From positions 15,994,001-16,058,000 of the forward strand of contig NC_088321.1 of NCBI RefSeq assembly GCF_910592395.1: a DNA stretch of 64,000 bases. Direction: 5' to 3'. Numbering within the stretch: the stretch's first letter is position 1; each line of letters begins with the position of its first letter. Below are positions 11,601 to 24,700 of this stretch, one piece after another. A model generated the notes under the pieces. That model ran no database searches. It saw nothing but the letters and a program-made list of their open reading frames with translations, and was not told the DNA's origin. The translations under genes and the position numbers were made by a program. Origin of the DNA: Lineus longissimus (Eukaryota; Nemertea; Pilidiophora; Heteronemertea; Lineidae).

Positions 11601-14600
11601 TGATTTATTTTAAAAGCACCTCATTATAAAACTAAAGACTTCTTGTGTTCAGAATGTATAAATTGAGTTATATTATTACCCCGGTCTCCACAGAAATCAA
11701 TCACTCAGGGGCTTCAAGGAGCAACCAGAAGGTGCTCCCTTGAACTCGACCAGTAGGGGAATCAAGTAGTGACTTGGCCGGGTGTCGAACCCACAACCTC
11801 CTGATCATGAGGCTGACTCTTCCACTGCGCTAACGCTGACCAACATGTTTGCTTGTGTGATCGTTTGGCTGACTTATTTATTCATTTATTGCGTATCCTT
11901 CTGTTTCGCAAAGGCCTAGCCAAAACAGGACGTCATAATCGTCAAACAAATTGGTGTCATCAGTCCATTGTCAAATTGTCTATCCAAATTGAACATACGA
12001 CATAATACAATGTCACCAAATGTCACCTGCACTTGTGTAACTGACTTCATATCGTTATCACGATCAGATCCATGAATATTTCATGAAATACACTTGATTG
12101 GCCTGAGTGTTTGCACAGAAGCAGATGGCATGGATGGTGTCGGCGTTCCGGAAATATGGAGCATGTCTTTCATTTCAATATTGGTTTTGGAAGGTGGCTG
12201 TGTAAATAAGATGAACTTAATGAAAATAAATTGTCAGACGTCCTTATTCAAAATCAAAGGCATACTGTTAGTATTCATGGTTATTGTATGTTTAGAGATA
12301 AACATTGTCATATTGCAGTACATGCATGTAAATTTGCTGAGACTTAACAGTAAAACCTCTCTGTTAAGAGCCAATTGAGACTAACAACTGCTGTCCATGA
12401 AGAAAAGTGTCCAGAATCAAATTTGATAGAACAGAAGCAACCACTTTTAGACCCAAATCACTGTTTCTGACAATCTGTTAGAGAGTATGTCATGTTAACA
12501 GTGGTGTCCTCTCCATTGCTTCAAATATTTACTGCGATCCTGTAATTCTTTTCTATTATCAGGAGAAGGTCAAACAACGAAACGGTCGCAGTACGAGCCG
12601 CAACCAATCGAACGATGCAAGCAGGTCGTGTGCAGCCAAGGTCGCGCAATCCTGATCGCGACCACGATAGCAGTCGTCATAATAGCAATAGCGTTGATAG
12701 CGGCATTAGCGCGACCACCGTCACCGCCATGTCTACCGTCAGTGCAGGACACCACAAACCCTGCGGCCATTAGCAGTGAAACAACAGCAGCGCCACCACC
12801 AGTGACGACAGAAAAACCACACGAAATACCATATGACAATATACGACTCCCAAAAAGTGTAAATCCACTCTCATACAAACTTCTAATGCATCCGAATATT
12901 ACCAATTTGAATTTCACGGGGAGGAACGAAATCACTGCAAAAGTTGTCGAAAAGACGGACTTTATAGTCATACATTCGAAAAAGTTGGAAATCACGCGTC
13001 GGACTATTGTGACGATCGATGGTACGAGTCCAAAGGACGTGCAGATTTTGAAAAGTGTGCCGTGCTTGGAGCATGAACAATATTATATGAAGTTGTCGCG
13101 GGCGTTGGAAGTTGGTGAAATTATTCATATTACGCTGGAGTTTAACGCAAATTTGTCCGACAGTATGGCAGGATTTTATAAAAGTTCTTACAAGACCAAG
13201 GCCGGTGAAAAAAGGTAAGAATTTGTTTATTTCTTGGCCAAGTTGTGTTCTTGTGTTTGTGTAAAAGTTAAAGTAAAAAGTTAATTATTGGATTCATAAT
13301 CGCATATTATCATCAACAGAAGATAATCTTTCCACTTCCCACTTTATATTTCATAGATATTAATGTTTTTTTCTAGTTTAGATGAAAATTCTACTGTCGA
13401 CCACCACGTGTTACTAATTACACACGTGTGGCATAATTTGTCACGCTATTTCACAAGCTGGCAGGCAGCAGATGCCAGTGCAGTGCCAAAAACATCTGTG
13501 ATGCATCTACTGCTTGCATACACTTCCAGCAGTATAACATTTATTGTATTTTTAGCTCACATGGATGAGTCTACCTCATCATCACATCTTGTCCCTCATC
13601 TGTCAACAGTCTTCTGTCATAGGTCGTCCAGCGTCCGTCGTTCGTCGTCTGTCATCATCCATCATCTGTCATATGTTGTCTGTCATCTGTCATCAGTCAT
13701 CTATCATGGGTTATCCGTCGTCTGACGTCCGTCATCGGTCATCTGTCGTCCATCATTGGTCATCTGTCGTCTGTCATTCGTCGTATGTCATCTGTCTTCC
13801 GTCGTCTGTCTTAACAGATTCCACTGCAGTACCAAAAGCTTCTATTGTCGCAAAGGCAACATATGTTTCCTTCCTTATTTTGCCTCCAAGGCAGTGTAAC
13901 AATGTTTCATATTCTCTATCAAGAACCAACACAAAAATTCCGAACATGATAGGTATCTCACTTGGGTGTGATCCATCTCCAATAAATCATTGGTAGTCTC
14001 CTGTAAAACCTCGATAACTGAAGGATGACTTCCTCCCTATATTGGCGGCCTGTGTCATCGGCTTAAGGGATTGTTCCCAAAGGGGTTGCAAGGCGACTCT
14101 TTCTACTTTAAAACATTTGGAAAATCACACCTCTGTAATAGAACACTGCTTTGTGAAAATGCAACTTTTGCTTAACTTTAAACATCGGTGACATATGACA
14201 TCTCGATTTGCTACATTCCTACAATACTACGTTGGTCTATACTGATACTAATTCCTGCAGGATGATATTTTTACCACAATGTCAGCATTTGGTGTTCGTG
14301 CAACAACTGTTCAAACCTCAAAACCATGATACTCTGGTCTTGTTCACATATTGAAAAATTGATCCTCCGCAGCTGGCCGCAGACGAGAAAAACAACTCTA
14401 TAAAGTCTCTAGTGGTCACCGACAGCAAAAGTGCATTAGTTGCTATCGACTATCGACAGCCACCCATAAAGTAAGAGAAAATCTCATTGCATTAGTGGTA
14501 ACGTTGCCAGGAAATGTGTTAATGGACACAGAAGCCATTATTGCCGCCAGCGCAGGGATGTGTTTATGATATCAACAATTGGATATGGCGATCGATGCGA

Positions 14601-17600
14601 TCATGATTTCGGCAAGATGTTCAGGCAGTCGTGAACCTGAGGTTTAAACAGAAACAGGTTTACCCACGTAGGCATTTGCTCTCTGTTGTTGACATGTACA
14701 CCTCGCTGGCCTTATCCCTCAATCTCGACTGATATAAGGCAGTAACCTCACCCGCCTGTGATTCAGTAATGGAACATATCATTCTCAGTAGTAGTTTGTG
14801 CTCCAGACTCAAAAGACTGCAGACATAACATTCCCCAAATGTACTAGATTATAAGCACAGAAGGTTTGGACCTTTTACCAGTCTGATGTCAAGGTGCTGT
14901 CTGTTTGTACTACTAACTTGTATCATTAATTCCATCCTGTATCAAAGGCTTTGACCACCACCATGTCGCCTCATGCAATCAATAGCATCAATAGCAGATG
15001 TCGGAAATGATGTATTGATTCCCATTCGGGTTCAGACAGCCATCTTCCATTACCGGCAGTGATAGGTTTGGTTCTGCGAGGCGGACCGACGTTTGATTTG
15101 GTGAGGCAGACAGAAACTGTACCCTGTCATGGACAACTGATGTCCTCGTGCAAAAGGTACATTCAATCGGAATGGAGCCTCAGACGTATTTTCCCTTTGA
15201 AATCCTGTCCATGTCTAAAAAGCTATTCATCTTGACCCATAATGCTTTGATGTACGATTTGGCTCATATGAACAGACTCAGAGTACCAATCACAGATGCA
15301 GTTATTTTATCTGAAGGGACCCTCTCTACTCATTTTACCCCAACATCTCCAAAACCCCCTCTTTTGGAGAGGGAGAGATTATGTGTGAAGATGACCATTG
15401 GGCCATGTGGCCATTCTCTCGTGATGTCCCAGCGTGGGTAGTTCTTGACCACATGTTCTGGTGTCTGATCTGATGTGTTACACGGCACCTTCCGGACTCG
15501 GACATGTTCATCCTCTTGAGATGGGCCTTTAGCCTGCAGTGCCCTGTCCTGAGACAAAATCATTGTTGGAATCAGCAAAGACATGCAGATTCACACTTTT
15601 GTAGATAAACAACATAATACATAAATAACGCGGGTCAATCAGTGGGTTGCCTGTTGATCTGGCTGCAGCAGCCATGATAGTGCGGGTGTGATATCTCAAT
15701 CAGTCTAGAACTGGTCCAGAGAAGATCCTTGCTTGACTGGGAAACTTCTCGTTGAAATCCTCTGTGACTCGGAAAAGCTGTTCGTTCTTACCCATTTGAT
15801 GTATGACCTGGCTAATATGAACTGACAGATATCCAATTACAGATCAGACTGCTTTGATCCTCTAAATACTGACGAGATAGGCTACATTCAGCATAGTGTT
15901 TTCGTGGCTGACATCGCTTTGAAATGTGTCGTTCGAAGATTCTGCTGCAGGTCTGAAGACCAGACTGCAAACCTTCTGCAAACTGGCCACTGCACACTTC
16001 ATCTTTAGCCATATTCACCCTTTGGAATCAGCCGCCACCTCTTCTAGCATCTCGTACCTCTGTGAGTCATGGCCATCCACCTCTCCGAACAAATCAACTT
16101 CAAATTGTAAACTAAGTCCTCATATGGTCGTTCAACCACCTGTGATGAGGATATGCCAGGACACCCAAGGAGCCTTCACCAGGCTTTAAAACCAATGTCA
16201 CTTGGTCTTCAGTGTTCGAGCTGTTGCAGTTGAAATGTATGCTTTGATTTCTCCCTTACGCGCAAATGTAACAGCTCAAACACTACAATCAGAGATGCAA
16301 CATTGGTTTGAAACCTGAACATGGCTCCATGGCAATCCTGGAACAGCCTTACCATGGGGAGGAAGCTGACAGTTAGATGTATGGTCCCTATGAGTGCCAT
16401 GTTTATAGATGGTCTTCGGTTTGAGGCTGACTTTGCTAGGAGAGGTGGTTGGCCATGACGGGAAAGGATGGAGTCCGGAGAGGTTGCAGCTGATTCCACA
16501 GGGTTGTATTGAAAGTATGGAATTGAATAGCATCTACCCTTGAAAAGTCTTTTTCCACCCCAAAACATACCCTCACACCCTGATGTGAACCAACTTGATC
16601 ACTTACCAATAGCATTGATCTCATAATTTGGAGGTTGAGAAGAGCAACTTATCACTGATCCATGAACGTATACGGATAAATCTCTGATGAAAGAGATCGA
16701 ACTTTGTATCCATTTCAATCTGTATAAGTGTAAGTATCAGTGATAAGTGACTGGTGTCAACCTCCCTATCGTGTCATCATCTACATATAGCTCCCTTCAG
16801 TCAATACTGTCTCTCATACGGATTATTGGAAGAAAAATAGATCAGGTCATGTGATCTTTATTGATGAATATCAGCTTTAGTCGATCATATGTTCGATCCC
16901 GAGGGACATGGTGAATCTTATCAAGTTGGAATTGTGAGTCTGGTAGTCTGTGATAACAGACCGATCCACTGATTAGAGCATAAAATCTTTCGGGAATGAT
17001 TGCAACGGTTGATGTCGGCATACAAGATGGAGACATTGACTTGAGTTTAGAATGTTCAAACCTATTGACATGACCATTCATTGGAAAGCTCTTGATGAGC
17101 ACTTTCTAGTGCCATAACTCGCTACAGTATTTTTGTATGAGACATTTGAAAGTAGCAAGATCCCCACTTGATGGAGACCTGTATCATCTAAGTCTTATTT
17201 GATTACTGTGGGGGCCTGACCATTCGTTTAATCTCTCAAGATAGACACTACAGCCTCAGGCCAAGTTGGAATACTGTTCCAACCAAAGGTTTTGCCTTTG
17301 GTGTTTCTTCGATCTGGGCCACGATGCAGCTGACAGTGGCCACGATTTAGCTGAAGATGAACGCATGGGTTTGACATATCCCTCAATATCAGAATTGGAA
17401 CAGAACCTTTGTTAGGACAAGACCTTGAGATGGAAATCCCCTCTCCTTGTTGAGCTCAACACATGGTTGATAGTTTTCCAAGCAGACACCAAACCAATTA
17501 ATACTGAATGTATTGATGAGGAGTATCTGTAAAGGTGGGAAGAGGCTCACCATTTTGATATTGATCGCAATGTCATTGAACTCAAACGGTTCAATGCTTG

Positions 17601-20600
17601 GCACAGAAATCAATCAGGAAATGATGAATCATTGCATTGATTAGATATACCTCCCACCAGTAGAAATCCATGAACCATATGATCAGTTTAGAACACATTG
17701 GTGCCATTTTAGTTGGATTTTGCCCTGGGTGTGTTTCCTTCCTTGTGCAAGGAATTTGATATATCACAGATGAAACTACAGTGGAACCCCGGTCGGCGAC
17801 CACCCCACTATGACGACCAAGAATCGCTGGTCCCGAATGTTTTCCTCTCTAATTATCATTACAAGGCCCCCGGTAACAAGACCACCCCGGTACCCAGACC
17901 ACGACCACTGAATCTGCCGTCATGCACTGCCATGAGTGAACATGATGATGTCGATGATACAAGCGGAGTCCAATCAATACCCTAATGAAGACCTCTCATC
18001 TCATTTAGCACATGCTACTGACGAATACGGTTCACTAATTGATCAGATACTTCAGTTATGAGTCATTAGGGATGAGATTAGCCGAGGGAAATGCAGTGAA
18101 CTTGGGAACTAACAGCTACTAGACTTAGTCGAAGTGAGGGCGGAATGCACTTCTCCGAGACCCACTTCAACACAACTTCATCTTATGATAAGTCGATCAA
18201 CACGTCTGTTAGGAGGTTGCTTCGCAAGAGAAGGAATGCTCTGATGCTTTTATGTCATTTGCCAAATGATAGGGTCAGTTTTAACGAATTATTACACATT
18301 GGGTTAGAGTGCCTTGGTGCCAACCCTCGGATCCTATCATCATGCTCATTGCTACCTATTAATGAACGTATCAAATTCAAGACAATGGGACAGCTCTACC
18401 AAGCTATAAACAGACTTGCCCCTGCTTACAACCGCACTCATCCTGTCCTACGACTCTGAGTGATCTCTGAGGTCTGAGGACAACTGTTCCTGGATCTTCA
18501 GGTAGGTATCGCCTGGAGACGTATGGTGGTAGGAGCTTCCTTGTCCAAGCAGTAAGGCTTTGGTGTTGTCATTCGAAATGGTAAAGACTGCTGCCATTTT
18601 CAGGCGTGGGCTTAAGACCCACCTTTTCAAATGATGTTTTGGAACTGCATTACGGCAAATATTTGGGATTTTGCAGAATAAAAATGTAAATTCCATTCAT
18701 TCATTCACAACCAGTTGATCTTCGGTGGAGCATTGACGGCAGTGTGTTGTTCAGGTGATCTAAGGTAGCTGAAAGACAACTTATCCCTAGGTCATTTGTC
18801 GCTGAGGACGTTCCCAGCAAAGTGGCCACTAAGCTGAAGCTTAAGCCATCAAAGGTCTTTGATCATTAATACCAATTATGAATCTAACGGTCTTTGATGA
18901 TTAATAGCTATTAGGGACGACAGTAATATCATTTTAGTATGCAGAGACAGGAGAGCATGGTATGAATTATTCAAGAGGATTAGTGATGGGGCTTGGAGAT
19001 AGACAAGAGGAGATGAAGGCACCTTTGTACGTGTCATTAATAGGTGCTTTCATGACTGTGAACGTAGGAACTGCTATTTATTGTTTCTTCGTGGACTCTT
19101 CCAACCATCTGATACGCAGGCCGCACGTACTCAGCTGAACTGGTCTGTCTGTGGCCCTGTGCTTCCAAAACTGTTCCACGACCCCTAGAGGTGTCTCAAA
19201 GACAGCTTTGCTTTCAGTTCCCTGTGGCCATGTTGGTTAGGATACTATCCCATCACCTCAGGCAGGATCAATCTAGTCCAATCTGAGGTGTCTCTACTCA
19301 GATTTAACGCACCTTCATCTCAAAACAGATCGATGAATTGGTCTAATGCTTGAAGAGATGGTTTGTAAAGTCTACAATGATCTTGTGGAGAGTCTAACGA
19401 AGAGTTTCATTCCGCTTTTCTTCCTGCCAAAAGTGAGGCTCTCGGAGGAATTAAACTGGATGTTTCAAAGTGTTTGAAGGTTGTCAAGATCATGGCGAGG
19501 TTTGTGAGGGGACTGTATCTACGGGACTCTAAGACAGAGGACAAAAGCACAAAGTAACCGTTTTCAGGTTTAAGATGCTCAACATTCAATTCCGCTCCCG
19601 ATGAAGACCTATCATGTTACCACCGCTATATTCTCTATATCGTCTCCTAGTACCATAGTAACACACCTAAACAAACACCATAGTGATAGCCTGGGGCTAT
19701 ATGCTAACATCTTTGACACATCACTATGGTCGGCACGACAATCATGATCGTTGTCACGGCAATTGCTGCTCGAAATTGCATCTATTTCCTTGCATTCTTA
19801 TCTACTTTTACGCTAAGATAATTGTCTCTTCGTTACCGTGGAGATAGGAAGATGGCCGCCGGTAATGATGCTAATCATCTCAGTCGCATCTTGCTGCGTC
19901 TGCATCAGTGGTTGTGACGAAGATTGAGGTCTCGAGGCCAGCCATGACACGCAATGTGCACTGAACAGTTTTTGTCCGAACGATTCTGCACCAAAAAGAC
20001 ATGATGACGGATTTTTGTGGCTATTCCTGAGAGATTTTTGGAAAATGATTTGCAGATGATCAAATCGTCATCAGCTCAAAGTGGTTTGAAGAGGTAGTTA
20101 ACGTGCTAACCTCTCTGTTTTCAAAATCCCTCAAAGTATTGGTGGCTCACGCTCAACGTCTTGACGCTGTTCACCCCGATCATTGAATTATAGACGCACC
20201 ACCTCAGCAACTTCAAGGTCTCTGATCGAGTTTACCCGGGATTATGTCGGAGTAGATCTCATTAAATTTGATTGGTTTGTTATAGACTGCCTGATTGATC
20301 TGCGTTACAAGCTCGCCGGGTCGATATCGAGCGTATGATTAGGTCGTCAAGGTTCAAGAGGTTTCGCAAACGTCTCAGTTCATTTGATGCTCAAAATAAG
20401 AGTTGCCTTCACAGGAAAAGATTTATTCTCAAACGATGTCAAGATGTTTTGGCATTAACTGATTTCGAACCAACTTATCCTTTGCCTTGCCAGCAATTTA
20501 TGACAGAACCTCACTACATTGTGATAGGTCCACTAATCACGTAGATGATGTGTAGGAGATTTGTAATCTAACGTTTTCTGTCTTGCAGATGTAATCAGCA

Positions 20601-21638
20601 ACTCATCTCCAACCAACTGACGAATGAGCTGTGTTCACACTGGACCTGGATGTGTTATAGGCAAATTTCCATCCCATTTCAGCAGTTTTGTGCCCGCATT
20701 TTACTTTTTACCGCCGACTTCAAACCAGCCAACGCCAAGCAGTTGACCTATGCCCGACAAACCCACCCTGAAAACCAGTTTGACCGGTCATTTTAGCCAA
20801 GATTTCAATACTTTCAACGTCTGTCTTTACAGATATTTAGCAACGACCCATTTTGAACCAACCGATGCCAGGGCAGCGTTTCCATGCTTCGACGAACCGG
20901 CCATGAAAGCCAACTTCACGATGTCGATCATCCGCTCGCCGCACTACACCGCCCTGTTCAATATGCCAATCCAAAAGACGGAGAATTACCAAGATGGCCT
21001 CCTGATCGACCATTTTGATACGACCGTCAAAATGAGCACGTACCTCATCGCGTTCGTTGTGTGTGATTTCAAACACATCACGAACCACACGAAAAACAAC
21101 AATATCACGGTAAGAAATACCGTTTAGAATAAACAGCTGTTACAATCACTTCTAAAGTAAGCTCATCCCGTGGCTTTTAAGCACGTCATGAAACCTCTGC
21201 CCTGATCTCTACTGTAGTACCTGTAGGTTCTTACCGCTGGCCGCCAAACACATCAATGAAACCGCATACTAATCAGTTTTTACTGCAAATCTATTCTAAC
21301 ATAGTTGTATTTGATATTGATTTTTGTATTTTCATCACTTTGAAGTCGAATGCCGTCATAATTTGATTAATCTTCAAAGCTTTGCCTTAAGAAATACCTT
21401 CTTGTTCTCTGAGTTGAGTAAAGGAAGTACATGATTTACAATGGCCTGTCGCGGGTAAACACATTCCAAGTTATGTGATTCCAGTAGTAATGAGGAGATT
21501 TTCTTGAAGAAACGACATCACCGTTAGAATGAACGTATTCACGAGGTTGTAGGGAACACTCTACTGATTTTTCATTGGATTGTTATTAGCTCACCTCTTA
21601 GCAGAGGTGAGCTTATCCCATACCGTGGCGTCCGTCGT

Positions 21639-21703
<65 letters not shown>

Positions 21704-24700
21704 CGTCGTCGTCCATCGTCCGTTAGCAGGGCACGTTTCGTAACTGTCAGAGCTATTGAGTTGAAACTTGGTACACATGTACCCTTATGTAATGACACCT
21801 TGGAGACCAAGTTTCGGTCCGATTCGTTTCATGGTTTGGCCACCAGGGGGCCAAACGTTAAAAGTGAAAATATGCAATATCTCCCTCAATAGTAGTCGGG
21901 AAATTTTGAAAAAAATATGGTAGGTACTTCTAGCAAAGGTGCATCATATATCCTCCGGGTTTTTGATTTGACCTCCTTTTCAAGGTCACAGAGGTCAAAT
22001 GGTGTAAATTGGCCGTTAGGATGTAACGATGGCACGTTTCTAAACTGCAATGACTATTGATACCAAATTTGGTACACATTTATCCCTTATTCAGGTGATC
22101 TCAGGGACCGAAGTTTGGTCCAATATGATTCACCACTTGACCACCAGGGGGCAAAATCCAAAAACCTTAAAAATGTGATTATTCCTTAACTTCTTGCCCG
22201 ATTGCCACCAATTTGATATCATGGGTACATCTAACCACCATACAGTATATGTCACACGGGTTTTTAATTTGACCTTCTTGTCAAGGTCACAGAGGTCAAA
22301 TGACGTAAATTCGCCGTCAGGCCGTAACTATGGCACGTTTCTTAACTGCAATGACTATTGATCACAAATTAAGTACACATGTACCCCTTGGTCAGGTGAT
22401 CTCAGGTACCGAAGTTTGGTGCGATCTGATTTGCTGTTTGGCCTCCAGGGAGGGGGCCAAATCCTAAATTCATCAAAATGCCATTATTCCTAGTAATGAC
22501 TTGCCCGATTGGCACCAATTTTATATCATAGGTACATCTAATTCTAACAACCATTCAATGTGTCACCCGGGTCTTCTTTGATTTGACCTACTTTTCAAGG
22601 TCACAGAGGTCGAATGTACTGTAAATTGGCCATTTTGGGGAAATTGTAATTGCTTGGACCTACATCAAACCTAACACTACATGACAAAATACCATGCTCT
22701 TTATCCATCTTTCCTCCACATGAGGTGAGCACAATGGCCCTGGCCATTTCATCTTGTTTATATAGTTCATTTCTGTCTCACCAGGTGTCAGTGTACGCAC
22801 CCCCGGAGCTGATCGACCAAGCGCACTTCGCCCTAGCCGCTGCAACAAAGATTTTGGATTACTATGAACATTTCTTTGGCGTGAAATATCCTCTACCAAA
22901 ACAAGGTACACTTCCTACTTTATTTCTGAGGAGCTACAGGTCTGAGGCTTTTCTTCTGGGAGTGCACACTCAGTCAACCACGAACCTATATTGCAAAGCT
23001 TTGCCAATATAAAGTTTGGACAGATAAGTGTCAGATCATCATCATCATCATCATCATCATCAGCTTCTCAAGAACTCTACGAGGAGACTTTGCTGACATC
23101 AAACCGACCCTATCATAACATTTATTTGCCCCCTTTTCAGATCTGATTGCGATTCCCGACTTTGCGGCCGGTGCCATGGAGAACTGGGGCCTGATCACGT
23201 ATCGTATGACGGCCATTTTGTTTGACCCGGCGGTGTCATCGTCACATGATGAACAGTGGATTGCGATGGTGGTCGCTCATGAGTTGGCGCATCAGGTAAC
23301 GATAATGATATTAGACGTTGCGGTAGATGCCATCGATTACAGCCCGTCAAGCCTTGAAATATTTCATCAGTAGCATTTCTGTTGTGGATTATTGACCTTG
23401 ACCATTGACCTTTGTCCTTTCAGTGGTTTGGTAACCTTGTGACCATGAAATGGTGGAACGACCTTTGGCTGAATGAAGGATTTGCAAGTTTCGTCCAGTA
23501 CATCGGAACTGATGTCTTCAAACCAAAATGGAAAGTGGTAGGTGATGAGCTCCACCTCATCGAAACATCTAACTTGGAACCAAAACTTGCGTTCTTTATA
23601 GAGAGGTGTCCTTAGTAGAGAGGTGACCGCTAAGGGAGGTTCCAATGTATATTTGATAATTAGAGAATATCTATGGGATGGAGATCATTGGCGTAGTGGT
23701 TAGAGCACCAGGCTCATGATCAGGAGGTCGTGGGTTCAACTCTCCAAAGAATAAGCTGTTTTCTAGTGTGAATAACTTCAGTGGAATGCTATAACCTGCA
23801 GTGTGTGATTATTGGCTATAAATGTGAATGTCTTTTTCTCTCAAAATCACCACAGTTTCTTCTATAATATAACTTTGACACTTTTTTTCAGTTTGACGAA
23901 TTTGTCACGGACACTTTGCAGCCGGCTTTAAACTTGGACAGTTTGAGTAACTCCCACCCAATCAGCGTACCGGTGAAGAATCCTAGCCAAATCAACGAGA
24001 TATTCGACGCAATTTCATACAAAAAGGTACACTACAAATGATCGTAAATCATCATTTTCATAATTCATTTTCAGTTTGATGAGTTTGTGACAAGTACATC
24101 ACTAACAGCCCTGAATCTGGACTCGTTAAGTAACTCTCACCCGATTAGTGTAACCGTTAAAAACCCGAATCAGATCAACGAACTTTTTGATACCATCTCA
24201 TACGAAAAGGTAATGTACACTCTTGGTCAAAAGTGAATCACCACCTTAGTTTTCTGAATATCTTCCTAACTGTACTCTGTAGATGCATCTTACCCACATA
24301 GTTGGCATGCCAGTTTCACCTCATATGTAGTGTTTTTCATATCGTTGTGGTCAAAGGTACTTAGTGAACTCATCCAGTTGGTGTGCAACTTCCACCCCAT
24401 TTAGTTGGCGTGCAAGTTTTCCTGGCTCATTTGGCGTGCCACTTTCACCAAACTGTTTGGCATAACGTGTTTACTCACATAGTTGGTATGCAGTTCACCC
24501 ACTTGTTTGGCGTGTCTATTAAGTAGAATTGGTGATATGAGTTGCAAAGAATCCCTTTTCTGCTCTATTTTCGGGTTATCCCGAAAGCAAATGTGGGGAA
24601 GTCGACGATCTTTAGATCAAAATTATGTGCTGAAGATATTTGGAAAATTAAGGATTCTGGTAAGTATTTTCCTTTGGCGAAGCCTGTACATTTGAATAGA

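Larger units (their letters stand above)
8643..12562 (+). other. Aminopeptidase intron 1 (3.9 kb)
   Basis: It contains a full MITE (9394-9573), a partial relative at about 9752-9845 and 12348-12420, a dispersed repeat at 9664-9752 that reappears in inverse orientation at about 59518-59605, a 17-bp direct repeat (GCACATGCAGGAAGCCAC-type) at 10379-10418, and a reverse-strand tRNA-like unit (11783-11846). No exon is recognised. Confidence 0.6.
13215..20832 (+). other. Aminopeptidase intron 2 (7.6 kb)
   Basis: No conserved exon is seen inside. It contains a GTC-rich copy of the TAGCTCAC family (13556-13815), a LINE 3' fragment (about 18150-18690), and a CAGTGGAACCCCGG-type repeat starting near 17779. 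The segment 17030-17105 is an inverted relative of about 36001-36065. The remaining sequence shows nothing I can identify. Confidence 0.6.

Noticed and set aside
21572-21810. Minus-strand frames with poly-Asp and poly-Thr
   Set aside because: They are translations of the CGT microsatellite inside a dispersed repeat.
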